The position numbers were made by a program, and so were the translations under genes. A stretch of 64,000 nt of DNA from Agapetus fuscipes. Lineage: Eukaryota; Arthropoda; Insecta; Trichoptera; Glossosomatidae. The DNA is taken from contig OX637350.1 in assembly GCA_951799405.1 (NCBI GenBank), positions 1,721,852 to 1,785,851 of the forward strand, given 5' to 3'. Every line of letters starts with the position of its first letter. The stretch's first letter is position 1. The notes under the pieces were generated by a model. The model saw nothing but the letters and a program-made list of their open reading frames with translations, was not told the DNA's origin and ran no database searches. Positions 51,408 to 62,689 of this stretch are shown piece by piece.

Positions 51408-51960
51408 TAGGGGTAAGCAACCTGCGGCTCACCAGCCACATGCGGCTCTTTGGATGTGAAGTTAAGGCTCTTTAGCTTCATACGCAAATATAAAAAAAAC
51501 ACAGAATTATACTTCTGATCGAAAAAAACTAAATCGTTCTGAATCGATTAACGATCTCTCCGCTACTTGTACTCGCTTTTCACCCCCCACCCTCCCCCCG
51601 CCCCTTCGACGCTATTTATTGTTGGCAAAAAAACATTTGTGGCTCTTTACAAATCCAAATCCAAAATAAGATATGTATCATTTGAGATTCACATCAAATG
51701 CATTCCCATAAGCAGACACGCATAATTTCGCGCTCACACATACCGCATGTGGAACTACAATATAAAAACCCAGTCTTAAATGAACATAAGCCCTGCAACT
51801 CTTGCCGACCTTCCCTGAAACAGGGGCGACATTGGCAAAGTGAACCATTTTTTACAGTATGGGTGGTCAGCCTCATACGAACCTATAAGTCAAGGAAAAA
51901 CTTTGAAATTTGTAAATTGTAATTTTTGGCTCTTCCGACTCAAAAGGTTGCCGACCCCTG
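51408..51960. mobile_element. Non-autonomous hAT-like element with nested family A
   Basis: Left end TAGGGGTAAGCAACCTGCGG; right end reading inward CAGGGGTCGGCAACC. The subterminal GCGGCTC...GCCACATGCGGCTC is typical of hAT MITEs. No clear 8-bp duplication. Confidence 0.65.
51650..51897 (-). repeat. Family A copy, minus (nested in hAT-like element)
   Basis: CAAATCCAAATCCAAAATAAG tail, TTTCGCGCTCACACATACC, CTCTTGCCGACCTTCCCTG, ACCTATAAGTCAAGGAA. Confidence 0.88.
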
Positions 51961-52717
51961 GCCTAGACAAAAGTTCCAAATTAAAAAATGTTATTCAAGT
52001 ATTCCAAGTTGAATTTTAGAAATGTAAGAAAGCTTTTATATCCCGCACTTATAAAAAATACGATAAACGAAAGTTCGTAGGTCACAACTAGAAGACCATA
52101 TTGAAATATATTATTATTATTAAAACCTTTTATTGAAACATACTTTTAATTAAAATATACATAATATAGTTGTTTTTTCAAAAAACGCATTTCTGTAAAA
52201 TTATATACTCACCACAAATTTAAAGATCGTTTTTTTCTCGGCGGTTAAACGTCTTTCTTCTATGTGACAATGGTCCAAAGCAACCAAAATAAACAAAATG
52301 TTTGCCTTTTACCTAACCCGGCCGTGCGACTTACAATTTTGTTGTCAATAGAAAATGTTCCGTGTGCACTACCTAAAACTTTCACTTATTGAAATAATGG
52401 ATAGAGCACATCTTAAATGTGGGGAAAAAATGTGAATTCACTTGGCCGGGATAAAGACAGGACAGGGAGTCAAAAATTCAACATAAATTAAACACTTTTA
52501 TGGAGATAGTTGAAAAAACACTTAAGTGCATCATATTGTATGAAGCATTTTCCCCAACTGCATACGTTTCACAGTGCGGTTACATTGAAAAATATTCCTG
52601 ATTGTTTGGAATACATTTATTTCTTCACTTTGCTCAAAGAGTATAGTGATTTTTATAGATTAGTTCTTTAATTGTATGATTATAAAATTTAATTTATTGT
52701 TTATATTATTTTCTTGT
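51961..52717. other. No gene seen
   Basis: AT-rich sequence with no recognised element. Confidence 0.5.
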
Positions 52718-52970
52718 ATAGGTCAATATGCATCTGATCAACTATAAATATAAAATGGTTCACTCTGCCAATGTCACCCCTGTTTCAGGGAAGGTCAGCA
52801 AAGAGTTGCAGGGTGTATGTTCATTTGAGATTTGGGTTTTTATGTTGTAGGTTCACACGCAGAATGTGCAAGTGTGAACTTATACGTGTCTGCTTGTGGG
52901 CATGCACTTAATGTGAATTCCAAATGTAACAATCATATCCATGCAACTTAGAATAGATTAGATGAGTGAC
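52718..52970 (+). repeat. Family A copy, plus
   Basis: GTATAGGTCAATATGCATC, CACCCCTGTTTCAGGGAAGG, GTGTCTGCTTGTGGGCATGC, GCAACTTAGAATAG. Confidence 0.85.
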
Positions 52971-53164
52971 GTTACATTTTTTATCTTAAATATAAATGGA
53001 GCACCGCAATCGATTTTCCCTATGCTTGGCTCTGCTGCTTAACAGTTGTACCTAGACCTTTTTTTTAGAAAACGTGAAGATTAACCTAGAGATAAATTGT
53101 GTGAAGCTTGATTCCGATTAGCACACTTTTTTTTTGATCCTGTTGTTTCCTCTTTTATCTGTAG

Positions 53165-53222
53165 AAAAAAATTGATACCACATGCCCAAATGGCGTAGTG
53201 AAACACGCCGGGTACTGCTAGT
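53165..53222 (+). mobile_element. Helentron-like 3' end
   Basis: GGCGT-AGTGAAAC-ACGCC stem-loop followed by GGGTACTGCTAGT, the hairpin plus CTAGT terminus of Helentron-type elements. The corresponding 5' end was not located. Confidence 0.5.
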
Positions 53223-53279
53223 AATTGATATAGATCAAACCCTTGAAATCCAGCTTTGTACGACATATTTCTACCAAAT

Positions 53280-53553
53280 GGCTGGTTCGTAGTCTAGTGG
53301 TTAGCGCTACACATTCGTGAACGAAAGATTGTGAGTTTGATTCCTGGCGGAACACAACAAATTGTTGTTTTTTTTTAAATTTACTCTAGATTGAAAAAAA
53401 TTCTCACTTTACCAAAGACTAACAAACCGATCACACGCTTTAATTCAGTCATATAAGACTCGCTTGGTAAATTTTCACTGATTTGCGACGAACAAGTATA
53501 CAGATGGCTCTTGAGGTGTGATTCACAAGAAAACAGCACTCACCAATTTTTTT
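53280..53553 (+). mobile_element. SINE-2 copy, plus, with tail
   Basis: GGCTGGTTCGTAGTCTAGTGG, GAGTTTGATTCCTGGCGG, GCTCTTGAGGTGTGATTCAC, AAAACAGCACTCACC. Confidence 0.82.
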
Positions 53554-53554
53554 T

Positions 53555-53633
53555 AAGGAATCCTGTGCGGAGATTCCCAAGATTTGATAGACTCTATGGG
53601 GTCTATGACACTCGTTGTAGTGCCGCAGAGGTG
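53555..53633 (+). repeat. Repeat J copy, plus
   Basis: GGAATCCTGTGCGGAGATTCC through GTGCCGCAGAGGTGT, again directly beside a SINE-2. Confidence 0.65.
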
Positions 53634-54027
53634 TAAATATTTTATTTATCGCTTCTGAAAACTTCTATTCCGAATTTTCCTACAACTTTTAAACTTCCTT
53701 TTATCTTTTTGAATTCACTCGCGCGCACAAGATCACTCAAGAGAGTCCAAAGTTCACACACTGGGTTCATCACAAGGTTTACGGTATATTTTCGCGTAGG
53801 CACAGAATTGATAAAACATTTGCTTTCACCGCTTTATTCAAATCGGCTCGGCTCACTTCGGGCGCACTCGTAATTGTAAAAAAAAGAAATGCATCAGAGC
53901 GCATGTGCCCAGAATAAATAAATAAATTGATTGGAGCAGGGCTTCCCAAACTGTGCGTCGCGACTCAACTTTTAATATCGTTCGTATCTTCTAATAATAA
54001 TAATAATAATAAATCTTTATTCTAGCC
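53634..54027. other. No gene seen
   Basis: Contains an (AAT)n run at about 53,994-54,012. Confidence 0.45.
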
Positions 54028-54289
54028 TAACGCAACTAAGCTACACATATAGTGTAACTTCTTGCCTGCGGCATCCCCAAAGGGGTCGCATGTGGCGATT
54101 CGGAACCTATTTATTTTTACGGGTAGGGTGGCCGGCCTCACACCAACCACTTTCAGTTGAAGTGGGGGTTTCCGAGCTCCCAAGGGGGGGGCTAGTTCTC
54201 ATTTCTTGTGAAGCCTGAGTAAACCTTGAGATCGAACCCTTGCTTCCGGCATGGAATGCAAGCATTCTACCAATTGAGCTATCGACCTT
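54028..54289 (-). mobile_element. SINE-1 copy, minus
   Basis: ACGCAACTAAGCTACACATA, GGGGTCGCATGTGGCG, AGTTGAAGTGGGGGTTTCC, GAGATCGAACCCTTGC, ACCAATTGAGCTATCGACC. A short deletion lies in the middle. Confidence 0.82.
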
Positions 54290-54291
54290 TT

Positions 54292-54523
54292 CACGAGCTT
54301 GGTCGTCGTCGCTACAAAGCGGCAATTCTCAAGCAAGGCCCAGTTGCTGTAAGGCTGGATGGACCTTTGGTGACCGGTCATTGGTAAAGGTTTATGAATT
54401 TTTCAACCCAGCGAAGAGCAAATTTGAAAATAAAAATGGTACATTTTTTGTGTTCCGCCGGGATTCGAACCCACAACCTTCCATTCAGAGTCCGAAGTGT
54501 GACCACTGAGCTATGGACCGGTC
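54292..54523 (-). mobile_element. SINE-2 copy, minus, tail-less
   Basis: ACGAGCTTGGTCGTCGTCGC, CCCAGTTGCTGTAAGGCTGG, TTCCGCCGGGATTCGAACCC, GAGCTATGGACCGGTC. Its body end touches the SINE-1 head end. Confidence 0.82.
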
Positions 54524-54527
54524 TAGC

Positions 54528-54869
54528 CTAATATATAAAATCAAACGAATGTATGTATGTTTGTCCTGGATGAACTCCTAAACTACTGAACAGATTGCTA
54601 TGAATTTTACATGGCTTATTGTGTAAATGCCCACTTAGATTTCTCTTTAAAAAATGGATCAATAAAGGAAATGAGAGCACAAATATGCTTTTACTATTTT
54701 CACCTTGTGACAGGGAAATTACTAGACTAAAAGAAGTATGCAAAGACACAAAACAGTGAAGACACTTCAACAGATATACTGACCAGTGACCACCCCCAAC
54801 AGAATGGCGGCATGATACAATAACAGAAACCAGACGAGCTACTACAAGGGGTGGCAGGGTACATCTAGT
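54528..54869 (+). mobile_element. Short complete Helentron-like non-autonomous element
   Basis: The 5' side AATATATAAAATCAAACG and GTATGTATGTTTGTCCTGG with ACTCCTAAACTACTG is the usual Helentron start. It ends GGCAGGGTACATCTAGT (54,853-54,869). No terminal inverted repeats and no coding content beyond a LINE-F-like relic (about 54,727-54,745). Confidence 0.6.
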
Positions 54870-55494
54870 TTTCTAATAAAAATTATAAATGTTCAAATTG
54901 TATTTTTCTGATGACCTGTTACTAGGCTAGTACCAAAATTGGTAAGAATTTTTTCGGACTACACTGAGGGGTGTCGTTAAAAAAATAGCAAAGTTCAAAT
55001 GTGGCGTCACAGTACAACTAAGCTTGGGAAGCCCTGGATTAGCGTGCACCAAAACGTCGAAACAGTACACCGAGTACAGAACATTCCATAAACTCCTCCC
55101 GATAGCGTAAATCTAAAAAATGCATGAAAGCTAAATCACTCAATGGGAGTGTCGTCGTATCTTTCTTACATTCTTCGATTTACGCGATCGAATGGAGTAT
55201 AATGTAATTGCTTTATACTAGAAGTACAGTTCACTGCACAAATTATTGTGCGTCGCCAATCTGAGCAACGCAAAACAATATCATTACAAGTGAAGTGTAT
55301 TACGTTTCAACCACAGGGTATAAAATATTGCGTAAACCTCTCCTCCAATGCGTAAATAAAAAATGTATGGAGTATACGACGGCACTCCTGGAGAATGATT
55401 TAGTTTTCATACATGATCAGGTTTAAACTCTAGTGCTTTACCATAAATATATGAAACCAAAACAGCGCATTAGTGAACATAGGTGAGATTGCGA
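54870..55494. other. No gene seen
   Basis: Mostly AT-rich. Two similar stretches (about 55,070-55,190 and 55,315-55,400, ATTCCATAAACTCCTCCCG versus ATTGCGTAAACCTCTCCTCC) suggest an old duplication. Confidence 0.4.
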
Positions 55495-56025
55495 AAGAAT
55501 GGAACCTGCAGAGTGAGAATAAGAGAAGAGTATGTATGAAGAAAGTGATGAATGTTGAAGAGATGAAAGAGATATAGGACAGAAAAAAGTAGAGACGCAT
55601 CTGCGGAGGTGCCGGCCACCCCTAGTGGAATGGCGGCAGGATACAGTAACCATTAACTGTAACTATAACATCATTATTCCATTAGGGGTGGCCAGAGCCT
55701 CTGCAGAGTTGTCTGCATTTCTTTCTTAGATTGCATACCTTCATTACCTTTTTCTTACAATTCCTTCTTTTACAGTCACTCTGATCAAGCCATATTATTT
55801 TCGGGCTTCCCTTTCCTCTTTTTCCTTTCACAGTTCTTCTTTACACACAATTCGTCAGTCATCATCCATTCTTTCTACGTGTCCAAACCATCTCATCACA
55901 TTAATTTGTACCTATACTTTCACAGCCTCTTTCAACTTGCATTTCTCTTCTACCCGTTCATTCACAACTCTATCTCTAAGAATTTTTTCTGTCAAACTCC
56001 TCAAGTATGTAATTTCTATCAGGGA
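55495..56025. mobile_element. LINE-F tails in inverted arrangement
   Basis: A plus copy (55,495-55,672: AGAGAAGAGTATGTATGAAG, GGAGGTGCCGGCCACCCC) is followed by a longer minus copy (55,673-56,025: GGGGTGGCCAGAGCCTCTGC, then a minus frame with WFGHVERMDD and KKVMKVCNLRKKCRQL). The minus copy carries more of the polyprotein C-terminus, confirming LINE-F as a non-LTR element. Confidence 0.65.
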
Positions 56026-56567
56026 CGTGTATCCCATTCAGGCACATGCGCCTAATAGGTAGGAAATATATGATGAAAAACCATTCAAGCTTGATATTCA
56101 TATTATTTTAAGTTCGATCGGAGCCATCGTTGGCACTTCAGTCAATTACAAATGCGCTACTTTAAAGGAATGGGAGAATAGATTTATTCTGAAATGTGTT
56201 TTTTGCCTTTACCCTATACACGCGCCTGATATTTACGGTACATATCTATCTCATTTTGCTGTTACCCGTAGTCGTCCATGCTTCACTTCCATACATTAAT
56301 TTACATATCTCGTTAAACGCAATGGCTGAGTTAATACGTAAAGTTTTATACTAGGCGTGCATTCAAAAGGTTCATCGGAGTTGAGTGTTATTATTGAGAA
56401 CACAATAATCATCTGCAATCTGTTACTGTTTCTCTTTCGCTTTTTCACTAGGGGCTTAATCAAACTCCTCTCAGCTCAATAATATGCTACATACAAACAT
56501 ACTTTTCTCGTATACGAGTGTCATATATTTTCTTCTTAAATACAAACATATTCGTGTTATTAGCACA
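56026..56567. other. No gene seen
   Basis: AT-rich; no element recognised. Confidence 0.45.
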
Positions 56568-56815
56568 CTATCTAATCTAATCTAAGTTACAAAGATATGT
56601 ACCTAACATTGGGGATTTACATTACATGCATTCTCACAAGCAGACACGTGCAAGTTCGCACTTGCGCGTGCCGCATGTGAACCTACAACATAAAAACCAA
56701 ATCTCAAATGGACATACACCCTGCAACTCCTGCCGTCCTTCCCTGAAACAGGGGTGACATTGGCAAAGTGAACCATTTTCTACAGCATGGGTGGTCAGCC
56801 GCATACCAATACACA
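56568..56815 (-). repeat. Family A copy, minus, full length
   Basis: TATCTAATCTAATCTAAGTT to GGTGGTCAGCCGCATACC. Confidence 0.88.
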
Positions 56816-56934
56816 AGTAGATAATAATATAAAATATAAATAATAATACACCGATGTAATGGAATGCTCTTGAAGTTTCTACCAATATCTAGAGTCACAC
56901 CAAGTAGACCTTTCTGGCAATACAAGTTTATCAG

Positions 56935-57150
56935 TTTCTATAATCTAAGTTGCAAAGATATGTTAATATTTAAATTTTATATTAAAAGCATGCCCACAAA
57001 CAGACACGTGTAAGATTGCGCTTCTAAATACTTCTAAATACTTCAAAATAATTTAAATCCAAACCTCAAATGACCTTCCCAGAACCTGGGGTGATATTTG
57101 CAAAGTGAACTATTTTTTACAGTATGGATGGACAGTCTCATACCAACCAA
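56935..57150 (-). repeat. Family A copy, minus, internally deleted
   Basis: TATAATCTAAGTTGCAAAG, CACGTGTAAGATTGCGCTTC, TGGATGGACAGTCTCATACC; lacks the CCTGCAACTC block. Confidence 0.8.
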
Positions 57151-57169
57151 AATTCAACATAAAGAATAA

Positions 57170-57454
57170 TGTTACGAATATGTAGTTGTGTGTTGTGGCT
57201 TGTCTGTGTGTCTGTTGTAAAATCTGTGAAGAGTATTTTGTCGAGTATTCTAGCAAAGTCTCACATGTAACGATTCTCAAAAATTCGCGAATGATTTTTA
57301 TTCTTAGTATAAAATAAGGACCAAAGCGCTATGTAAGAGAGAAGCCTATCGACCGTTGGATTGTGTGGGTATAAAGTGACTCTGTATCCGAAATAAATGG
57401 TTTAAGATAATTCCCCGCAGTTTTAATTAAATAGAACATGCGTAAATCACAACA
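57170..57454 (+). mobile_element. Solo LTR with 4-bp target duplication
   Basis: TGTTACGAATATGTAG to CGTAAATCACAACA, flanked by ATAA at 57,166-57,169 and 57,455-57,458. Contains TTCTTAGTATAAAATAAGG as a TATA-type motif. Confidence 0.75.
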
Positions 57455-58217
57455 ATAATAATTAGTTTACGAAATATTTTATCATCTTAATATAAAGAAA
57501 AATATCTATTTCGATAATATAAGACCTAATCTTTTTCTAAGTAATAGATAATACCTTTCGATTATTCTAATGAAGTCTCATGATAATTTGTCCTTGTAGT
57601 GAAATTTTGATAACAAATGTACTTTATTATCATTTGTCCTAATTTTTTATACACTATCGGCAAGTAAAAAACTAAAACGTACCCACAAAGGATGTACCTG
57701 TTTTATCATAACTACGTCATTCGCATCCAATTTGTCACAAAGAATCAAAGCCGGCCATCTAAAAAAATCTAACATGAGATAAATATATAGAAACTCTGGA
57801 AATCATTTCCTCAACATTTTCATATATTTATCTCACTTTTAAAGCAATTCTAGATTGCTGTCTTTGATTCTAAACTCAATTATAAACTAGACTACAATTC
57901 TATTGACTATTTATACTCGACTGTTTAAACTACATTTCAATGACAAGAAAAGGCGGCTCAAGTAAATTTGCTTTATTTTTTTGTATGGAAAATTTACTTA
58001 AAATAAAGTAAATACTAACCGGATATTTATACGAACCGTTAGTTACAGAATTTCAGTGTTTTTGACGTTTTGTTAGCTTCTCATCCAACTTCATCAGGAG
58101 ACACATCCTTGTTCGGCGGAGGGCAAGGATGAACTGATTGGATTAAATTTTATTGGCACATGTTTTAAAGAAACGTAGATTATAATAATTATTAACTTTT
58201 CTTTACAGCCTTACATT
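57455..58217. other. No gene seen
   Basis: AT-rich. At 58,060-58,110 the minus strand reads CTCCTGATGAAGTTGG ... AAAACGTC; see findings. Confidence 0.45.
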
Positions 58218-58675
58218 CATAATATCGACGGTTAAAAGGAAATACAGACATAAGCGACGTTTTGGTAAAAAATGAGTTATGAATGCTATCCTACTTAAAA
58301 TTTTCCGCTCTTTCTAATGCGCTAACTCTCATAGCTCTAACATGATTTTTTTGTTGTTTATGCCCAAGCAAACAACAGCGTTTTCAAAATATGGTTTTGG
58401 TGTAACCGACAAGATTTTGGCCTTTTTTATCCTAAAGACGCTTGTGACATAAAAAAAATCGTAAAACATTGTAAAACCACATTAATAGGAATGCCAATAA
58501 ATGCCTTAATTTTTTTTTTTATTTTAGAGCTGTTTTGATTTTAACGAGATGATAAAAAATTAAAAAGTACCTAATGCCAGTTTTCTGCAATCTCAAACTT
58601 TAAACTGCTCTCCTGAACAATTTAGTTTTTGTCGCTTATTTACTGCCTTTTAACCGTCGCGTCGATATGTATAGG
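58218..58675 (-). mobile_element. MITE copy 2 with terminal inverted repeats
   Basis: ATATCGACGGTTAAAAGG at left and CCTTTTAACCGTCG...ATAT at right form inverted ends. The body is the reverse complement of 7,088-7,480 (for example TTTATGCCCAAGCAAACAAC and GCTCTCCTGAACAATTTAG). Confidence 0.7.
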
Positions 58676-58684
58676 TACTATCAA

Positions 58685-58965
58685 AAAGTTGTAGATAACT
58701 GTAACGCTGTCGTCGTTCCACTAGGGGTGGCCAGAACCTCTGCAGTCTCGTTTACTTATTCCTATCCTAACATAATTCTCTCTGGTACTGTAAAGTTGTC
58801 GCCGTTCCACTAAAGGTGGCCAAAATCTCTGCACAGTCTCGTCTATATTGTTTTTATCCTGACTTATCACTTCTCCCACTTAATTCATATCCATCACTTT
58901 TATACACATTTTCTTCTTTTACAGTCTTTCTGTGTATCCGAAACCATCACAATTCACTAATTGGA
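58685..58965 (-). mobile_element. LINE-F tails, minus (two)
   Basis: TTCCACTAGGGGTGGCCAG with AACCTCTGCAGTCTCG, then TTCCACTAAAGGTGGCC with ATCTCTGCACAGTCTCG. A local duplication of the same LINE end. Confidence 0.6.
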
Positions 58966-59214
58966 TAAAGCTTTATCATTCTCGGTCTTTTCTTTTTATA
59001 CTAACCTTTAACATTTCTTCTGTACACTCTTTTATGAGATGTTCATCCTCCATTCGTCCCAATATTCCGAGTATTGTATCGTAGAAGTTATTTGCCTTGC
59101 CATAAGTAGGTATAAAACCAAACTGCCCAATACTTTAAGCATTAAATATTTTTGTTCTTAGTGCCTCATTTAATTTAACCTTTCGTGTACTGTAACTACG
59201 AAACTATGTATCAG
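58966..59214. other. No gene seen
   Basis: AT-rich continuation of decayed LINE-like sequence. Confidence 0.35.
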
Positions 59215-59355
59215 ATTAAGGCTCGGTATTTTCAACGTTACCATAGCGACTTTATTCTGAGTGAAAAGGTCGCACTTATTCCAATAGTGTGGGCAGTTTT
59301 TCTTATCAGTTTAAAGTCACACAATATGCTAACTTTGAAAATTTTATATAATTCA
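59215..59355. mobile_element. Decayed MITE (GGTCCGG family)
   Basis: TTAAGGCTCGGTATTTTCAACG at left and GCTAACTTTGAAAATTTTAT at right. The interior shares AAAGTCGC/GCGACTTTAT with 32,466-32,605, so it is the same family. Confidence 0.6.
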
Positions 59356-59879
59356 AATATACTTTGTGAAGCAAAAACTATTGCAACATAAACACTAACA
59401 AATTTTGAATTTTAAAAACTGTAACCACATTTTTTTCAGTATTTTTATACACTTTTTAACCTTAAAAACAATATCCAATCACAATTTAACACTGTAATTA
59501 ATGTTTAGCAAAAAAGCTCTGAAAACTTTTTTTGTCGCGATGTTTTCGTGAAAAGTTTTGTAGCAATATCGAAGGGAGCCTCCCCCTGTACAAGTCCATG
59601 CCGCTTGCCGGTCGCGGCGTTACTGAACTTTATTTACAACTGAAAGTGAATTGAAGGAAACGCGCGGGAAACTCGACTGGGAAATTAATGGGGGGGCCAC
59701 GTTCCATTGACTCGACGTGTTGAAAAACGAAGCGTAGGACGTTAGTGGAGTCACAATATTTGTTTTACATGCATTTATCAGTGTTCTTCTGTTAATTTAG
59801 AAAATCTAACATGTCATGCGATGTATAAAAGTAATATTTTTAACACAGAGTAGATTTATCACAATGTCTGATCTGTGCT
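59356..59879. other. No gene seen
   Basis: One GC-richer patch at 59,575-59,745 with no coding signal that I can support. Confidence 0.45.
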
Positions 59880-59978
59880 ATCATGCTGCAAGAGTATCTA
59901 ATGACATAATCAATCCAAATTTCAAATGATCATAACTCTGCTACTCATGCAGCTTTTCCCGAAAGAAGGTTGACATTG
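59880..59978 (-). repeat. Family A fragment, minus, diverged
   Basis: ATGCTGCAAGAGTATC, TTCAAATGATCATAACTC, GGTTGACATTGGCAA. Confidence 0.5.
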
Positions 59979-59982
59979 GCAA

Positions 59983-60475
59983 TAATAATATTAACATTAG
60001 GATGATTTATTTGGTGAGCGCTGTTTTTGTGTGAATCACAACTTAATAGCCCTCTGCGAGCTTGGTCGTCGCTATAGAAAGCACTTATTCTCAAGAAAGA
60101 CCCAATTGCTGTAAGGCTGAATGGACCTGTGGTGATCGGTCTTTGGTAAAGGTATTTGAATTTTTAAATTTTCGAAAGTTTCTTGTGAAACGCTGTGGAA
60201 AGCTATTATTAACGGTGTTGTTATTATTATTATTATTATTATTATTTTCCACTTATATTTTTTTGAGTCGTTACAAACGTTTTCGAAACCAAAGTCTAGT
60301 TTTTTTTACTTTTTGAATTTAAAAGAAAATAATAACACCGTTATGAATTTTTTCAGCCCAGCGAATAGCATATTTGAAAATATAAATGGATTTTTTTTGT
60401 GCTCCGCCGGGATTCGAACTCACAACTTTCCATTTACGAGTTTGAAGCGTTACCGCTAGCTACGGACTGGTCGAA
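59983..60475 (-). mobile_element. SINE-2 copy, minus, with tail and an internal insertion
   Basis: AATAATATTAACATTAGG tail, GAGCGCTGTTTTTGTGTG, GAGCTTGGTCGTCGC, then an insertion at about 60,180-60,345, then GTGCTCCGCCGGGATTCGAAC. The insert has inverted ends (AACGGTGTTGTTATTATT and AATAATAACACCGTT) and an (ATT)n run. Confidence 0.75.
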
Positions 60476-61060
60476 CTTGAAAATAAGTTTTTTATTCAAA
60501 AGGTTTGACACTGTTTTTGCAGTTTAGATTCTGAAAAATCTTTCAAAATAATGGTAAATCATTTATATACTTTTTTTTTGTTATTCATCGATCCAAACGA
60601 CTAAAACTGCAGAGTGAGAAAAAGAGAAGAGAGTGATGAAGAGAGTGGTGAAGAGAGTGAAGAAGTACGAAGAAAATTACATTCAGGCATAAAATATGAA
60701 AATAAGCTCCTTGTAAGTTTAATCCAAGGATCATCTCGTTACAGAAATGAGAAAGTTTTAGCATGAATTAAAAAAATACACTTTTTTGAGATAATGAAGC
60801 ATTATGAAAGTAAAAATGCAAAGCTGTTCTTACATGGATTTAACTCCCGCAACCTAAACACGTACTTAAAAGTAACTTAAGAACTTACGGTGTTATTCAC
60901 ACACAGCAAATCCATGGCTTAGCCGCCACCTTACGTGAATTATACAAACAAAAAACGATGATCCATGGATGAGCTGCGGATCAAACGTGCTATTAAAACC
61001 CTGCTACAATTTAGTAACTCGTTAGTGGTAAGATGCAGTAATTTTTTTATAATTAGAGCT
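60476..61060. other. No gene seen
   Basis: A purine-rich stretch at 60,608-60,675 (AGAGTGAGAAAAAGAGAAGAG) resembles a LINE-F tail start. The rest is AT-rich. Confidence 0.4.
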
Positions 61061-61190
61061 CCTTGACTGATGTATGGGGCTGACTGTAAAAATCGGTTCA
61101 CTTTGGCCAATGCCACCCCGGTTTCAGGGAAAGACGGCAGGAGTTGCAAGGTTTATGTTCATGTGAGGTTTTGTTTATTTGTATGCACGC
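61061..61190 (+). repeat. Family A 5' half, plus
   Basis: CTCCTTGACTGATGTATGG to GCAAGGTTTATGTTCATG. Confidence 0.75.
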
Positions 61191-61196
61191 ACGTTT

Positions 61197-61468
61197 TCCT
61201 TGACTCCTTCCTTGACTGATAGGTTGGTATGCGGCTGACCACCCATACTGTAAAAAATGGTTCACTTTGCCAATGTCACCCCTGCTTCAGGGAAGGTCGG
61301 CAAGAGTTGCAGGGCTTATGTTCATTTGAGATTGGGTTTTTTATATTGTAGGTCCACATGCGGCATGTGTAAGCGCGAAATTATGCGTGTCTGCTGGTGG
61401 GAATGCATTTAATATGAATCTAAAATGATACATATCTTTGCAGCTTAGATTTAGATTTAGATTAGACG
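61197..61468 (+). repeat. Family A copy, plus, full length
   Basis: TTCCTTGACTCCTTCCTTGAC (duplicated start) to TTTGCAGCTTAGATTTAG. Confidence 0.88.
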
Positions 61469-61585
61469 CATGTAGAATGTGTAGGCGCGAACCTACATGT
61501 GCCTGTCTGTGGGCATACATTTAATATGAGCCTTAAATGTTAACATATCTTTACAGCTTAGATTATAGATTATTATAGATAGATA
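61469..61585 (+). repeat. Family A 3' third, plus
   Basis: GCATGTAGAATGTGTAGGCG to ACAGCTTAGATTATAGATTA; appended in tandem to the previous copy's tail. Confidence 0.75.
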
Positions 61586-61778
61586 GAGTAGTTTTCAAAA
61601 ACATATGAAAAAACAAAAAAATTAACTGCTATTAATGAATTACATTTGTTGAAAACATTTTTTCCATATTTCCTCGAAAACTATTCACGTTATCAAAAAA
61701 TCGGTTGAATATTCGACTAAATAAATATATAATCATTTCCTAATTACAAGGAAACGCAATATTTCCAGAACATAATGC
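61586..61778. other. No gene seen
   Basis: AT-rich spacer. Confidence 0.4.
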
Positions 61779-62175
61779 TTCAGTTGAAGTGGGGGTTTCC
61801 CAGCTCCCGAGAGGGCTGATACTCATTTCTAGTGAAGGCTGAGTAAATCTTACCGGTATTTTATTTTACGTTTAAAAATATACACCGACACACTTGTTCC
61901 CCCTCCACAAACCCACGCCCTGTACATCCATCCCATCCGGGGATGTGTCACAGGACACGCATCAGGAATAGAGTGAGATGCAAGCGGCAGAAGGCCCTCC
62001 CGTGATGCTGCACTGTCTCAAGAGGTACACAAAGCAAGGGTGGCTCAGAAAACACGAAAAGTTATAGCCAATGGCAAGACACAGGCAATCATTTCCGACA
62101 CCCTCGGTGAGATTCGAACTCGAGTTGGTAGAGTGCAATGCAAGCACTCTACCAACTGAACTATCCACCGGACAT
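61779..62175 (-). mobile_element. SINE-1 copy, minus, split by repeat H
   Basis: CTTCAGTTGAAGTGGGGG to ATATACACCGACAC (61,893), then resumes GGCAATCATTTCCGACACC (62,086) to CAACTGAACTATCCACCGG. Confidence 0.8.
61893..62085 (+). repeat. Repeat H copy (nested in SINE-1)
   Basis: ACCCACGCCCTGTACATCC, CCGGGGATGTGTCACAGG, GCAGAAGGCCCTCCCGTG; same arrangement as 23,503-23,690. Confidence 0.65.
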
Positions 62176-62689
62176 GTTTTTGTTTTTCTTTATATTGTTA
62201 TGTAAATAGGTAATTGGTCTAAATTTAATATGACCAAGCTAATTAAAATAATATACCTACCAAGAATATTAATCTTGTTGTCTTTGGTACTTTTTGTTGG
62301 GTTGGTATTGCATTTCTGACAGACGCCTCAGGCATGTAAAAACCAACTTCCTTCCCCCCTTCTCTCTTGAACGTCGCACTGGTAACTTGTCTCAACCTGT
62401 TCATCTAATTTTATTCACGTAATCCTTTGTAAAAACTCCTTGTAATCTTTATGGAATACAGGCCAACTAAATTGTTTAACTAAACTACATCTTTCAAGTC
62501 ATCTCCACATCCCGCATCATCGAAATTAAAGTCAGCGCCGAACATCCATATTTCAACAAGAAGTCCGACTAATATTAAAATAAGTATAGGTATTAGTTAT
62601 AGCTATGTAATAGGAATTCTTTATTGTATTGGTGGGTAGAATTGATGATTGTGTGTAAATAGAGAAGTCACTAGATTACTGTAATTATG
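62176..62689. other. No gene seen
   Basis: AT-rich, with one pyrimidine-rich patch at 62,340-62,400. Confidence 0.45.

Noticed and set aside
59575..59745. GC-richer patch as an exon or promoter
   Set aside because: No open frame with domain similarity, no paired splice sites and no clear motif cluster.
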